A DNA stretch of 64,000 bases from Klebsiella huaxiensis (GCF_003261575.2 NZ_CP036176.1:1-64000), one strand, 5' to 3'. Positions 52,676 to 63,149 are shown, numbered from the stretch's first letter. The notes: a model not told the origin generated them from the sequence alone. Translations and numbers: made by a program.

Positions 52676-55573
52676 ATGTCACGACGCCATATTTTCACCG
52701 AACGGCAGCGAGCAGCGCTGTTCGATCTGCCCACGGACGAACTGTCGCTACTGAAGTTCTACACGCTGGGCGATGATGACCTGGAAAACATTAGGCAGCG
52801 CCGCAGACCGGAAAACAGGATTGGCTTTGCCCTGCAACTTTGTGCCTTACGATATCCGGGCCGTGCACTGGCTCCTGGTGAGATGATCCCGCGTGAAGTC
52901 CTTTCCTTCGTCGGTGCTCAGCTTGGAGTTCCGGCTGATGCGCTTCTCACTTATGCCACACGGCGCCAAACCCGTCAGCAGCACATGGACACGCTGCGCG
53001 AAATTTACGGCTACAAGACCTTCACGGGCCGTGGTGCCCGTGATCTGCGGGAGTGGACTTTCGGCCAGGCCGAAGATGCCAGATCAAACGAGGATCTTGC
53101 TCATCGTTTTATTGTGCGGTGTCGGGAAACTTCCACCATTCTGCCCGCAGTATCGACAATCGAGCGCTTGTGCGCGGATGCTCTGGTCGCCGCTGAGCGG
53201 CGGATTGAAACGCGGATTGCAGAAAATTTAACAGCGGATGTTCGCGATCACCTGGACAAACTTCTGAGTGAAATGCTCGCCGGCAATATCAGTCGTTTCA
53301 TCTGGCTTCGCAACTTCGAGGTTGGTAACAACTCGGCTGCTGCTAACCGTTTGCTCGACAGGCTCGAATTTCTGCGTACCCTGAATATCAATCATAGTGC
53401 TTTGGCCAGCATACCTGCCCATCGCATTGCCCGGCTGCGTCGGCAGGGTGAACGCTACTTCACCGACGGTTTGCGTGACATCACTTCGGACCGCCGCTGG
53501 GCGATCCTTGCCGTCTGTGTTGTGGAGTGGGAAGCGGCGATTGCTGATGCCATAGTCGAAACCCATGACAGGATCGTAGGAAAAACCTGGCGGGAAGCGA
53601 AGCGCCAGCATGACGAAACAATTTCCGGCTCTAAAGCCACACTCACGGATACGATCCGTACCTTCACCGCGCTGGGAGCTTCGTTGCTTGAGGCCCGCAG
53701 TGACGGAACCCCGCTGGAGATGGCTGTCGCCAGTTCGGTTGCATGGGACCGGCTCGCTCAACTGGTAGCGACAGGGACTCAACTCAGCAACACGCTAGCC
53801 GATGAGCCTCTTGCATATGTCGGGCAGGGATACCATCGCTTTCGTCGTTATGCGCCCCGCATGTTGCGCTGTCTGAAGCTCGAAGCCGCGCCGGTCGCCG
53901 GACCATTGGTAGCAGCAGCTTTGTCGATCGGAGAGATGAAAGGTGTTGCATCGCCAGAAAGACGTTTCCTGCGGCCCAGCTCCAAATGGAACCGTCATTT
54001 ACGAGCTCAGGAAAAAGGAGATACCCGTCTTTGGGAAGTGGCGGTACTCTTTCACCTCCGGGATGCTTTTCGTTCCGGAGATGTCTGGCTCGCTCATTCG
54101 CGCCGCTATGGTGACCTCAAGCAGGTACTGGTGCCGATGATCGCGGCGCAGGAAAATGCAAAACTGGCCGTGCCTTCCAACCCACAGGATTGGCTGGCAG
54201 ACAGAAAGGCGCGACTCACGATCGCTCTTAAGCGGCTGGCCCGGGCTGCCCGTAACGGCACTATTCCGCACGGTAGCATAGAAGATGGAACGTTGCGGAT
54301 CGACAGGTTGACAGCAGACGTGCCGGATGGTGCCGAGGCACTCATACTGGATCTGTATCGCCGAATGCCGTCCGTTCGGATTACCGACATGCTGCTTGAA
54401 GTTGATGCAGCCCTTGGTTTCACAGATGCGTTTACCCATCTGAGAACCGGGGCTCCATGTCGCGACCGGATCGGTCTGCTCAACGTCCTGCTCGCTGAAG
54501 GGCTCAATCTGGGCCTGCGTAAGATGGCGGAAGCTACAAACACGCATGATTACTGGCAGCTCTCACGCCTTGCCCGCTGGCATGTTGAAAGCGAAGCCAT
54601 GAACCAGGCATTGGCAATTGTGGTGGCCGCGCAGGGTAAACTGCCGATGTCACGCGTCTGGGGGATGGGCACGTCAGCATCGAGCGATGGTCAGTTTTTC
54701 CCGACAGCGCGGCATGGCGAAGCCATGAACATGGTCAATGCCAAATATGGTTCTGTTCCCGGCCTCAAAGCGTATACTCACGTAAGCGACCAGTTCGCGC
54801 CATTCGCTTGTCAGTCGATCCCGGCGACCGTGAGCGAGGCACCGTATATTCTCGATGGACTACTGATGAACGAGGTCGGTCGCCATGTTCGCGAACAGTA
54901 TGCCGATACAGCAGGATTCACCGACCATTTGTTCGGAGCCAGTAGCCTGCTCGGCTACAATCTCGTTCTGCGAATCAGGGATCTGCCATCGAAGCGGTTG
55001 TACGTATTTAATCCCGATACGACCCCCAGGGAGTTACGCAAGTTGGTAGGTGGAAAAGCCCGGGAGGATCTTATCGTTGCGAACTGGCCTGATATTTTCC
55101 GTTGTGCCGCGACGATGACCGCTGGCAAAATCAGGCCCAGCCAACTCCTGCGCAAGCTCGCTTCTTACCCACGACAAAACAACCTTGCAGTTGCGCTTCG
55201 TGAAGTTGGTCGTATTGAACGGACCCTTTTCATTATTGAGTGGATCCTGGATACGGACATGCAGCGACGTGCTCAGATCGGTCTTAACAAGGGAGAGGCC
55301 CACCATGCGCTCAAAAATGCGCTCCGTATCGGGAGGCAGGGGGAAATTCGCGATCGCACGACAGAGGGGCAGCACTACCGAATCGCTGGGCTCAATTTAT
55401 TGACTGCGGTGATCATTTACTGGAATACCGTCCATCTTGGTCATGCCGTCACGGAGCGGCGGAACGAAGGGTTGGATGTTCCCCCTGAATTTCTTCCCCA
55501 CATATCCCCATTGGGCTGGGCGCACATTCTACTGACTGGCGAATATCTTTGGCCCAAGGAACCGAAAGCTTAG
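52676..55573 (+). CDS. tnpA: Tn3-family transposase, complete
   Basis: A 965-residue transposase with the DUF4158 N-terminal region (MSRRHIFTERQRAALFDLPTDE) and the DDE_Tnp_Tn3 core. Core blocks are GTSASSDGQFFP, YADTAGFTDHLFG and LNKGEAHHAL. The C-terminus WAHILLTGEYLWPKEPKA is the normal family end, reaching into the right inverted repeat. It appears functional. Confidence 0.94.
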   Translation: MSRRHIFTERQRAALFDLPTDELSLLKFYTLGDDDLENIRQRRRPENRIGFALQLCALRYPGRALAPGEMIPREVLSFVGAQLGVPADALLTYATRRQTRQQHMDTLREIYGYKTFTGRGARDLREWTFGQAEDARSNEDLAHRFIVRCRETSTILPAVSTIERLCADALVAAERRIETRIAENLTADVRDHLDKLLSEMLAGNISRFIWLRNFEVGNNSAAANRLLDRLEFLRTLNINHSALASIPAHRIARLRRQGERYFTDGLRDITSDRRWAILAVCVVEWEAAIADAIVETHDRIVGKTWREAKRQHDETISGSKATLTDTIRTFTALGASLLEARSDGTPLEMAVASSVAWDRLAQLVATGTQLSNTLADEPLAYVGQGYHRFRRYAPRMLRCLKLEAAPVAGPLVAAALSIGEMKGVASPERRFLRPSSKWNRHLRAQEKGDTRLWEVAVLFHLRDAFRSGDVWLAHSRRYGDLKQVLVPMIAAQENAKLAVPSNPQDWLADRKARLTIALKRLARAARNGTIPHGSIEDGTLRIDRLTADVPDGAEALILDLYRRMPSVRITDMLLEVDAALGFTDAFTHLRTGAPCRDRIGLLNVLLAEGLNLGLRKMAEATNTHDYWQLSRLARWHVESEAMNQALAIVVAAQGKLPMSRVWGMGTSASSDGQFFPTARHGEAMNMVNAKYGSVPGLKAYTHVSDQFAPFACQSIPATVSEAPYILDGLLMNEVGRHVREQYADTAGFTDHLFGASSLLGYNLVLRIRDLPSKRLYVFNPDTTPRELRKLVGGKAREDLIVANWPDIFRCAATMTAGKIRPSQLLRKLASYPRQNNLAVALREVGRIERTLFIIEWILDTDMQRRAQIGLNKGEAHHALKNALRIGRQGEIRDRTTEGQHYRIAGLNLLTAVIIYWNTVHLGHAVTERRNEGLDVPPEFLPHISPLGWAHILLTGEYLWPKEPKA

Positions 55574-58350
55574 GGTGTCATTTCGCCCTCAGCCGGAACC
55601 GACCCCAGACCGCTGGCTCGATAGCTCTGATTCTCCAGCCCCCGATCTCTGATTTCACCCAGCCGATGCATAAAGACCGCTCGCGCAAGGGCATTGCGAG
55701 CCTCACCTTTATTCAGCCCCGCATGTACGCGTCGACGCAGTAAAGGATCCCTGAACCAGTCCAGCATAAACAATGACCTTTCGATGCGGCCAATCTCTCT
55801 CAGCGCCTTTGCCAGACCATTCTGCTTCGGATAGCTTGCCAGCTTTTTCATCATCAGTGATGCTGTTACCGTTCCCTGCTTTATAGAACTTGCCAGACGC
55901 AGCACCTCATGCCAGTGGGTTTCAATTTCCTTTAGATTCAGGCTGGTTGTCGAGATGATTGACTGAAGCCCCTGATACAACTCAGCTTTTCCATGAATAA
56001 ACAGCCGTTTGTCATGAAGATCCCGGATCCTTGGCGCAAAAGCGAATCCGAGCGGATGCATTAGCGCAAAAACATGCTCAGTGAAACCTGCTGTGTCGGT
56101 GTAATGCTCTGTAATTTCCAGATCAGTTTTGTGGTACAGCAGACCATCAAGTACGTGTGTTGAATCCCGCACGCGGCTGATAACTTTGGTGTAAAACGGG
56201 CTGTATTGGTCCGAAATATGCGTATAAATCTGCACGCCTGGATCCTGACCGTATTTAAGATTGACCTGACCAGCATAACGCCCGTGACTCCCCACCCGAA
56301 AGTTCTGTCCATCAGACGATGACGTTGTTCCATCGCCCCAGAATGCCGCCAGAGGGCTTTTTTTCTGGGCATTGACCAACTCGGCCAGCGCAGCTGAATA
56401 GGTTTCATCCCTGATGTACCAGGCCTGAATGCCCTCGAGTGACGATTTGGTCGTTCCCGGACAGGATTCGGCCATTTTTGTCAGTCCAAGGTTGATACCA
56501 TCGGCCAGGATGGTGGTCAGTAACAACTTTCTGTCTTTAGGTCTGACGTGATTGTTTTTGAGATGTGTGAAATGGCGGGTAAAACCAGTCCAGCCGTCCA
56601 CTTCATCCAGCATTTCAGTAATTTTAGGGTGAGGGAGCATGCCATAAACCAGATCGCCAAAAGGGGATGCTGCTGAAGGGACACTGTTATCCAGCGGGGT
56701 AATTTTCACGCCTTTATCCGATATATCAACATCGGGTAAATCACCGGCCAGCGCCATCGCGTTAACTTCTTCCAGACGCGATGCAAGAAGCGTCAAACGG
56801 CTCTTGATGTATTCATGGCAATCGGCCGGAACAGCAAGGGGTAACTGGTTATCCCGGAGTGATTTTTCAAAATCGTCTGACGGGATCAGATAATCATCGA
56901 AATTCCTGTAGCGGCGTGACCCCTTTACCCAGATGTCACCTGAACGTAAGGCTCCCTTCAGTTCATTCAGCACGCAAAATTCGTAATATTTTCGGTCAAT
57001 GCCGGTGGGGGTGATCACAACCTTTCTCCAGCTTTCCGGGATGAACCCGATTGGCGCGGAAGGCGGTACTTTTCGGAGTTGTTTTCTATACATATCTCTG
57101 ACGGTATCCAATGCGTCACTGAGCTGCATTGCGGCGGGTGCAGCCCTGAACTGCAACACGGACAGCATCCGGGGGGCGTATTTACGCAGCGTACTGTATT
57201 TTTCTGTGATCAGATGCAACGGGTCGAAGTTGTCCTTACGTGACAGGAACCGCGTCTCTTCCACGCTGTTGATGAATTCCTGCCAGGGAAGGACGTCTTC
57301 TATTGCGGCCCAGGGATCTTCCCCGGACTCTCTGGCGTTAAGTAATGCCTGTCCGACGGTAACGTATTGCTTCAGTTTACTCTGAATCAGCTTTCCCGTT
57401 TGCTGGAGCCGCTCGGCCTGAGTACGTTTTGCCCTGCTGAACAGACTACTCAGAATACGCTCGTGCAGATCAATAACTTCGTCAGTCAGGGTGGATCTGG
57501 CCTCCGATATGATACAAACCAGCGAGGCATAACGGCGAACATCCGTGAATCTTGCCAGATCCCGGCTACTCATTTTCCTGCCTTCGCGTGCGAGTTTCAG
57601 GAGTCGGTTCTGGTGAACGGAAAGTGCAATGCCGTCAGGGAGTGCCAGCGACTCAATCGCATTTAACCGGTCGATATGTTGCAGGACATTTTTACCATTA
57701 ATTTTTCCCGGAGGCTGGAGCAGCCAGGCCAGCCGTGAAGGTTGCTCACCCTCAGATACCAACAGACGGTCCAGTGCCGCTTTATGCCCTGGTTCAAGCT
57801 GCGCGGTAAGCGCAGAAAAAACCGCCCTGTCGGCAAGTGTTGTTGCTTCGGCCAGGGTTCGTTCGATCACTTCAACAGAGGGGAAAATAACCTTATTATT
57901 GTGGAGCCAGGAGAGCATTTCCTCCGCAAGTAAAAAACCTCTGTCTGTCCGCATGGCGTGGGGATAAAGGTGGCGAATACAGGTTTTTTGCAGCGCCCGG
58001 TTAAAAGGGGATAATTCCAGGTAGCGGTAGAGTTCAGCCAGATGTTCCCAGCGGGTGACCTCTCTTGATGCATACTCGGCCCACAAATCAGACTGGACTT
58101 TCAAATGAGCCGCCAGCCTGAAGACAACACAGTCGTGAGGTGAAATACTTTTGTCGGGAGGAAACCCTGGTCCTCGCAAATAACAGAGTAAAACTGCAAA
58201 GCCCAGACGGTTAGCTGGCCTGCGGTGTTTATTAATGAGCGCGAGGTCATGTTCACTCAGAAAGCACATGCGCGTCAGAAATACGTCATCATCCGGCACA
58301 ATCAACAAGCGTTCTTTTTCTTCACTACTGAGTATTTGTCTCCGTGGCAT
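55570..58350 (-). pseudogene. tnpA: Second Tn3-family transposase, C-terminus cut off
   Basis: The 926-codon frame begins MPRRQILSSEEKERLLIVPDDDV and contains GTTSSSDGQNF, YTDTAGFTEHVFA and LNKGEARNAL, so the DDE core is intact. After RASGL the reading passes into the right inverted repeat of the neighbouring transposon and ends 11 codons later. The usual ending of about 70 residues is lost. The two transposases are related but distinct. Activity is doubtful. Confidence 0.9.
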
Positions 58351-58352
58351 AA

Positions 58353-58509
58353 ATACTTCCCTCGCGTATAGTTTCCATATGTTATGGATTGGCTATGACC
58401 GAAACCGGTCGGTTTCGTACGCCTCGCAAACAATATGTCCGAAAGTCAGCGAAATTTGTTTCGTACATACGTTATAATTCGGACACCCTTTGCGTACGGA
58501 AAGTTTCCT
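58353..58509. promoter_or_regulatory. Probable res site of the second Tn3-type transposon
   Basis: Between divergent tnpA and tnpR lie inverted pairs GAAACCGGTCGGTTTC (58401-58416) and TGTCCGAA/TTCGGACA (58436-58443 and 58478-58485), plus two GTTTCGTAC copies. Repeated resolvase subsites are expected here. Confidence 0.6.
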
Positions 58510-59088
58510 ATGTCACGAGTTTTTGCCTACTGTCGGGTCTCCACTCTGGAACAGAATACAGAAAACCAGCGCCATGAAATTGAAGCGGCGGGTTTTGCCA
58601 TCAGACCCCAGCGGCTGATTGAGGAACATATAAGTGGTTCGGTTGCTGCCAGCGAAAGACCAGGGTTCATCCGGTTGCTTGATCGAATGGAAAGCGGTGA
58701 CGTATTGATTGTCACCAAACTTGACCGACTCGGCCGTAATGCGATGGATATCCGAAAAACAGTTGAACAACTGGCTACTTTAGATATCCGTGTTCATTGT
58801 CTCGCTCTCGGAGGTGTGGATTTAACCAGCCCGGCCGGAAAAATGACTATGCAGGTGATTTCAGCTGTGGCTGAGTTTGAGAGGGATCTGCTGATTGAAC
58901 GCACACATTCAGGGATTTCTCGGGCAAGATCAGCCGGGAAACGCTTCGGTCGTCCGCCCATCTTGAGCGAGGAGCAAAAAAAAATAGTGTCAGAGCGCCT
59001 TAATTCCGGGGCCAGTATCAGTGCGGTTGCCAGAGAATTTAATACCACCCGGCAAACCATACTCCGGGTAAAAGCAGGACAGCAATAA
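58510..59088 (+). CDS. tnpR: TnpR serine resolvase
   Basis: A 192-residue resolvase. Catalytic Ser is in YCRVST near residue 10; KLDRLGRNAMDIRKTVEQL and EFERDLLIERTHSG follow; the C-terminal helix-turn-helix is ISAVAREFNTTRQTILRV. The ATG at 58510 starts the conserved MSRVFAYCRVS; the longer frame from 58435 reads through the res region. It is intact and belongs with the truncated tnpA. Confidence 0.92.
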   Translation: MSRVFAYCRVSTLEQNTENQRHEIEAAGFAIRPQRLIEEHISGSVAASERPGFIRLLDRMESGDVLIVTKLDRLGRNAMDIRKTVEQLATLDIRVHCLALGGVDLTSPAGKMTMQVISAVAEFERDLLIERTHSGISRARSAGKRFGRPPILSEEQKKIVSERLNSGASISAVAREFNTTRQTILRVKAGQQ

Positions 59089-59189
59089 TACTGAATGTGA
59101 ATAAAGCCCATAACTGGCCAGGCAGTTGAAACTGTTCTTGAAGTAAACATCTGGAAAGCATGAAACATCATTCTATCCACAGGGAGCAG

Positions 59190-59237
59190 TGGCTATTATA
59201 ATCGAATTTCGATAACGAAATTCGATTATAATAGCCA
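59190..59237. promoter_or_regulatory. Perfect 48-bp palindrome before chrA
   Basis: Two exactly complementary 22-base arms (starting TGGCTATTATAATCG and ending ATTATAATAGCCA) surround a 4-base ATAA centre. It lies 26 bp before the chrA ATG. Each arm contains TATAAT, so it could combine a promoter and a regulator site. Confidence 0.85.
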
Positions 59238-59263
59238 ATAAAACCAGCAATCAGGATCTGACC

Positions 59264-60469
59264 ATGAACGATACTGCCAGGAATGATCACAGCCCCTGGG
59301 CTGTCTTTCTGATTTTCTTCCGACTTGGCCTGACATCCTTCGGCGGCCCAATTGCCCATCTGGGTTACTTCCGCGATGAGTTTGTGACGCGACGGCAGTG
59401 GTTGACCGAGCGCAGCTATGCAGATTTGGTCGCTCTGTGCCAGTTCCTTCCGGGACCAGCAAGCAGTCAGGTTGGTATAGCGCTCGGGCTGTCCCGTGCC
59501 GGTTATACCGGGGCGCTGGCAGCATGGGCCGGCTTCACGCTACCGTCAGCAGTTGCACTGATCCTGTTTGCGCTGGGGATGACCAGTTACGGGGATATGA
59601 TGCCCTCTGGTGTATTGCATGGGCTGAAAGTGGTAGCCGTTGCGGTGGTCGCGCAAGCTGTATGGGGCATGGCCCGAAATCTTTGCCCGGATATACCGCG
59701 TATTACTGTCATGGCAGTGGCAACCTGCTTTGTGCTTCTTGTGCCATCGGCCTGGGGACAGGTGGGAGTAATCGTCACTGCGGCTGTCACTGGCATGTTA
59801 CTGTTCAAACCTCAGCAGACGACGGTACATGATCCGCTGCCCGTTTCAATACGGCGTCGCGTCGGATTGTTCTGGCTCACGCTGTTCTTTGTGCTACTGA
59901 CAGGGTTACCATTGCTGACGGCGATATTCCCAAATCCGACGCTGTTAATGGTAGAAACTTTCTACCGGACCGGATCACTGGTTTTTGGTGGCGGGCATGT
60001 CGTGCTGCCATTACTGCAGACTGAAGTCGTTCCTTCTGGCTGGGTCAGCACTGATACATTCTTGGCTGGCTACGGCGCTGCCCAGGCCGTTCCTGGACCA
60101 TTGTTCACTTTTGCAGCCTTTCTCGGGGCTTCGATGAACCAGGTGCCTTCTGGCTGGCTGGGTGGTCTGGTTTGTCTGCTGGCAATTTTCGCACCGTCCT
60201 TCCTTCTGATTGTGGGAGCATTGCCGTTCTGGGAAAGTCTGCGCCGCAATATCCGTACACAAGCAGCGTTGCAGGGTATTAATGCAGCCGTAGTTGGCCT
60301 TCTGCTGGCAGCTCTCTATCAACCAGTATGGACGAGCGCAGTTCTCGCTCCGCAAGATTTCGGCCTTGCCCTTGTGGCACTGGTCGCTCTGATGTTCTGG
60401 AAACTGCCGCCGTGGCTGGTCGTAGTGAGTTGCGGTGTTGCGGGTTGGTTGTTGAGTTTAGCACTGTGA
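59264..60469 (+). CDS. chrA: ChrA chromate efflux protein
   Basis: A 401-residue two-domain CHR transporter with about ten membrane helices. Both halves show their signature, FGGPIAHLGYFRDEFV...QFLPGPASSQVGIALG and FGGGHVVLPLLQTEVV...AVPGPLFTFAAFLGA. It exports chromate. Upstream is a perfect 48-bp palindrome, downstream the PadR gene begins 10 bp after its stop. Confidence 0.94.
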   Translation: MNDTARNDHSPWAVFLIFFRLGLTSFGGPIAHLGYFRDEFVTRRQWLTERSYADLVALCQFLPGPASSQVGIALGLSRAGYTGALAAWAGFTLPSAVALILFALGMTSYGDMMPSGVLHGLKVVAVAVVAQAVWGMARNLCPDIPRITVMAVATCFVLLVPSAWGQVGVIVTAAVTGMLLFKPQQTTVHDPLPVSIRRRVGLFWLTLFFVLLTGLPLLTAIFPNPTLLMVETFYRTGSLVFGGGHVVLPLLQTEVVPSGWVSTDTFLAGYGAAQAVPGPLFTFAAFLGASMNQVPSGWLGGLVCLLAIFAPSFLLIVGALPFWESLRRNIRTQAALQGINAAVVGLLLAALYQPVWTSAVLAPQDFGLALVALVALMFWKLPPWLVVVSCGVAGWLLSLAL

Positions 60470-60479
60470 GGTTCCGGGC

Positions 60480-60785
60480 GTGACCGACAAAGATCTTTAC
60501 GGCGGGATGATCCGTTTGCACATCCTGCATCATGCAGCCAAAGAACCCGTCTTTGGTCTGGGCATCATTGAGGAATTGCGACACCACGGTTATCAACTCA
60601 GCCCGGGTACCCTGTATCCGATGCTGCACGGTATGGAAAAGAAGGGGTATCTCACTTCACGACATGTTCAGGCCGGTCGACGAAGTCGGCGAGTATATGA
60701 AATCACCGGACAAGGGCACATAGCGCTAACGGACGCCAGAAACAGGGTGAAAGAGCTGTTCGGTGAACTTGTTGAAGGCAAATGA
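60480..60785 (+). CDS. padR: PadR-family regulator next to chrA
   Basis: A 101-residue winged-helix protein (GLGIIEELRHHGYQLSPGTLYPMLHGMEKKGYLTSR) of the PadR family. It starts at GTG. The chrA-padR pair is common on resistance elements; the regulator likely binds the chrA promoter, perhaps the palindrome at 59190. Its ligand is not known. Confidence 0.88.
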   Translation: MTDKDLYGGMIRLHILHHAAKEPVFGLGIIEELRHHGYQLSPGTLYPMLHGMEKKGYLTSRHVQAGRRSRRVYEITGQGHIALTDARNRVKELFGELVEGK

Positions 60786-60810
60786 TATGCCTATGGTTTT
60801 AGTCCGGTCT

Positions 60811-60830
60811 GCCGTCTTCTGAAAACGACA
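60811..60830. repeat. Tn402/In2-type terminal inverted repeat fragment
   Basis: GCCGTCTTCTGAAAACGACA is the reverse complement of the first 20 bases at the IRi end of class 1 integrons and Tn402-like elements, as I remember it. The usual integron sequence does not follow inward. It marks the border between the chrA-padR segment and the ars remnant. Confidence 0.65.
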
Positions 60831-60872
60831 GACACATGTAAGATTATCCGCTGCCTGGCAGAAGGAGACTTT

Positions 60873-61354
60873 GTGAAAACGCTCATGGTGTGTATTTATA
60901 CGATCAGAAGGCGTTTTTTTCGCTGGGCATGTACCTGGTGGTCTATGGCCTGCGCAATGCCGGGCTCACGGAGTATCTGTCTGGTGTACTGAACCTGCTG
61001 GCAGAAAAGGGGTTATGGGCAGCAACGTTCGGCACCGGCTTCCTGACCGCGTTCCTGTCGTCGGTGATGAACAATATGCCGACGGTGCTGATTGGCGCGC
61101 TGTCGATTGACGGGAGTACGGCGACTGGCGTCGTCAAAGAGGCAATGATTTATGCCAACGTGATTGGCTGCGATTTAGGCCCGAAAATCACCCCGATTGG
61201 CAGTCTGGCAACCCTGCTTTGGCTGCATGTGCTTGCCCAGAAAAATATAACGATCACCTGGGGTTATTACTTCCGCACCGGCATTATCATGACTCTGCCC
61301 GTGCTGTTTGTCACTCTGGCCGCGCTGGCGTTGCGGCTTTCCATCACTTTGTAA
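60873..61354 (+). pseudogene. arsB: ars remnant: start of arsD joined to the end of arsB
   Basis: AGAAGGAG and GTGAAAACGCTCATGGTGT (60873-60891) look like the ribosome site and first six codons (MKTLMV) of arsD. After about 25 unassigned bases, the frame from about 60919 reads LGMYLVVYGLRNAGLTEYLSG...MNNMPTVLIGALSIDGS...LPVLFVTLAALALRLSITL, the last 145 or so residues of the 429-residue ArsB arsenite pump. arsA and most of arsB and arsD are deleted. The arsB part has no proper start and cannot pump. Confidence 0.85.
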
Positions 61355-61366
61355 TGAGATAAAGAT

Positions 61367-61792
61367 ATGAGCAACATTACCATCTATCACAACCCGGCCT
61401 GCGGCACTTCACGCAACACGCTGGAGATGATCCGTAACAGCGGTAACGAACCGACCATTATTTATTATCTCGATACGCCACCGACCCGTGATGAGCTGAT
61501 TAAACTTATTTCAGATATGGGAATTACGGTGCGTGCATTGCTGCGTAAGAATGTTGAGCCTTATGAACACCAGGGCCTTGATGAAGAGAAATTCAGTGAT
61601 GAGCAGTTGATTGATTTTATGCTTCAACATCCGATCCTGATTAATCGGCCGGTAGTCGTTACGCCGCTTGGCACTCGTCTTTGCCGCCCTTCAGAAATAG
61701 TGCTGGATATTCTACCTGAAGGTCAGAAAGGAGTGTTTACCAAAGAGGACGGCGAAAAGGTCATTGACGAAACGGGGAAGCGGGTTAAGTAA
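61367..61792 (+). CDS. arsC: ArsC arsenate reductase (glutaredoxin-dependent)
   Basis: A 141-residue reductase of the plasmid R773 type. The catalytic Cys12 is in NPACGTSRN and the conserved Arg residues in LLRKNVEPY and INRPVVVT are present. It converts arsenate to arsenite in the cytoplasm with glutathione and glutaredoxin. It is intact although arsB before it is broken, so arsenite must leave by another pump. Confidence 0.95.
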   Translation: MSNITIYHNPACGTSRNTLEMIRNSGNEPTIIYYLDTPPTRDELIKLISDMGITVRALLRKNVEPYEHQGLDEEKFSDEQLIDFMLQHPILINRPVVVTPLGTRLCRPSEIVLDILPEGQKGVFTKEDGEKVIDETGKRVK

Positions 61793-61826
61793 CCTGTTTT
61801 TTTCGTCTCATTTTTATCGTATTCGG

Positions 61827-61860
61827 GCGTCTGTCTGTACCATGCAGACGCTCGCTTTTT
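61827..61860 (+). terminator. Terminator after arsC
   Basis: GCGTCTG/CAGACGC with an 11-base loop, followed by TCGCTTTTT. It is 35 bp past the arsC stop. Confidence 0.75.
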
Positions 61861-61920
61861 GTAATGCCAGCTAAAGAAACAGGTTTAACGTAGGATATTT
61901 TCCGTTTTCTGGATTTGCCC

Positions 61921-62826
61921 CTATATTTCCAGACACCTGTTATCACTTAACCCATTACTGGCCTGCTGCCGTAGATATTCCCGTGGCGAGCGATAACCCA
62001 GTGCACTATGCGGATGCCATTCGTTATAATGCTCGAACGCCTCTGCAAGGTTCTTTGCTGCCGTTAACCCGTCTGGTTTAGGCATGATACTGATGTAGTC
62101 ACGCTTTATCGTTTTCACGAAGCTCTCTGCTATGCCGTTACTCTCCGGACTCCGCACCGCCGTGTTCTTCGGTTCAAGCCCCAACATCCGGGCAAACTGC
62201 CGTGTTTCATTAGCCCGGTAGCATGAACCATTATCCGTCAGCCACTCTACTGGAGACGCCGGAAGCTCGTTGCCGAAGCGGCGTTCCACCGCTCCCAGCA
62301 TTACCTCCTGTACTGTTTCACTGTCGAAGCCGCCCGTAGTGACTGCCCAGTGCAGTGCCTCACGGTCACAGCAGTCCAGCGCGAACGTGACTCGCAGTTT
62401 TTCTCCGTTATCACAGCGGAACTCGAACCCGTCAGAGCACCATCGTTGATTGCTTTCTTTCACGGCCACTTTGCCAGTATGTGCCCGTTTCGATGGCGGT
62501 ACAGCGGTTTTTCGCTCAAGCAACAGCGCATTCTGGCGCATGATCCGGTAAACACGTTTGGCATTGATCGCAGGCATACCATCAAGTTCGGCCTGTCTGC
62601 GAAGCAGCGCCCATACCCGACGATAACCATACGTGGGCAGCTCTCCGATAACATGGTGTATACGGAGAAGCACATCCGTATCATCTGAGTGACGGCTGCG
62701 GCGACCATCTTTCCAGTCATCGGTTCGTCTGAGAATTACGTGCAACTGCGCACGCGACACCCGGAGACAACGGCTGACTAAGCTTACTCCCCATCCCCGG
62801 GCAATAAGGGCGCGTGCGCTATCCAC
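61921..62826 (-). CDS. insD: IS2 OrfB (InsD) transposase
   Basis: A 301-residue IS3-family integrase-core protein, almost the same as E. coli IS2 InsD by recall. The DDE triad lies in [20 protein letters not shown] and [14 protein letters not shown]. It is made as a fusion with InsC through programmed frameshifting; the two frames overlap at 62784-62826. Confidence 0.95.
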
Positions 62827-63149
62827 TTTTTTGCACGCCCGTATTCAACGGCTTCTTTAAGGAGTTCATTTTCCATCGTTTTTTTGCCGAGCAGGCGCTG
62901 GAGTTCTTTAATCTGCTTCATGGCAGCAGCAAGTTCAGAGGCAGGAACGACCTGCTCTCCTGCGGCCACAGCAGTAAGACTTCCCTCCTGGTATTGCTTG
63001 CGCCAGAGAAATAACTGGCTGGCTGCCACACCGTGTTGCCGGGCAACAAGGGAGACCGTCATTCCCGGTTCAAAACTCTGCTGAACAATAGCGATCTTTT
63101 CCTGTGTAGTACGCCGTCTGCGTTTCTCCGGTCCTAAGACATCAATCAT
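62784..63149 (-). CDS. insC: IS2 OrfA (InsC)
   Basis: A 121-residue helix-turn-helix protein ([40 protein letters not shown]) with a leucine-zipper-like tail. It binds the IS2 ends and represses the promoter. The ATG at 63149 gives [13 protein letters not shown], the known start; an in-frame start at 63194 adds 15 residues. Confidence 0.93.

Larger units (their letters stand above)
51943..55606 (+). mobile_element. Small complete Tn3-family transposon, 3664 bp
   Basis: Perfect 39-bp inverted repeats (51943-51981 and 55568-55606, each starting GGGGTCGGTTCC from outside) enclose only a leftward serine recombinase and a rightward transposase. The 5 bases outside are CCAAA on the left and AGACC on the right, so there is no target duplication. 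Its right end cuts another Tn3-family transposase gene. Confidence 0.93.

Noticed and set aside
52545..52776. Short rightward frames between tnpR and tnpA of the small Tn3-type unit
   Set aside because: They overlap the divergent promoter/res region and the real tnpA start; no family match.
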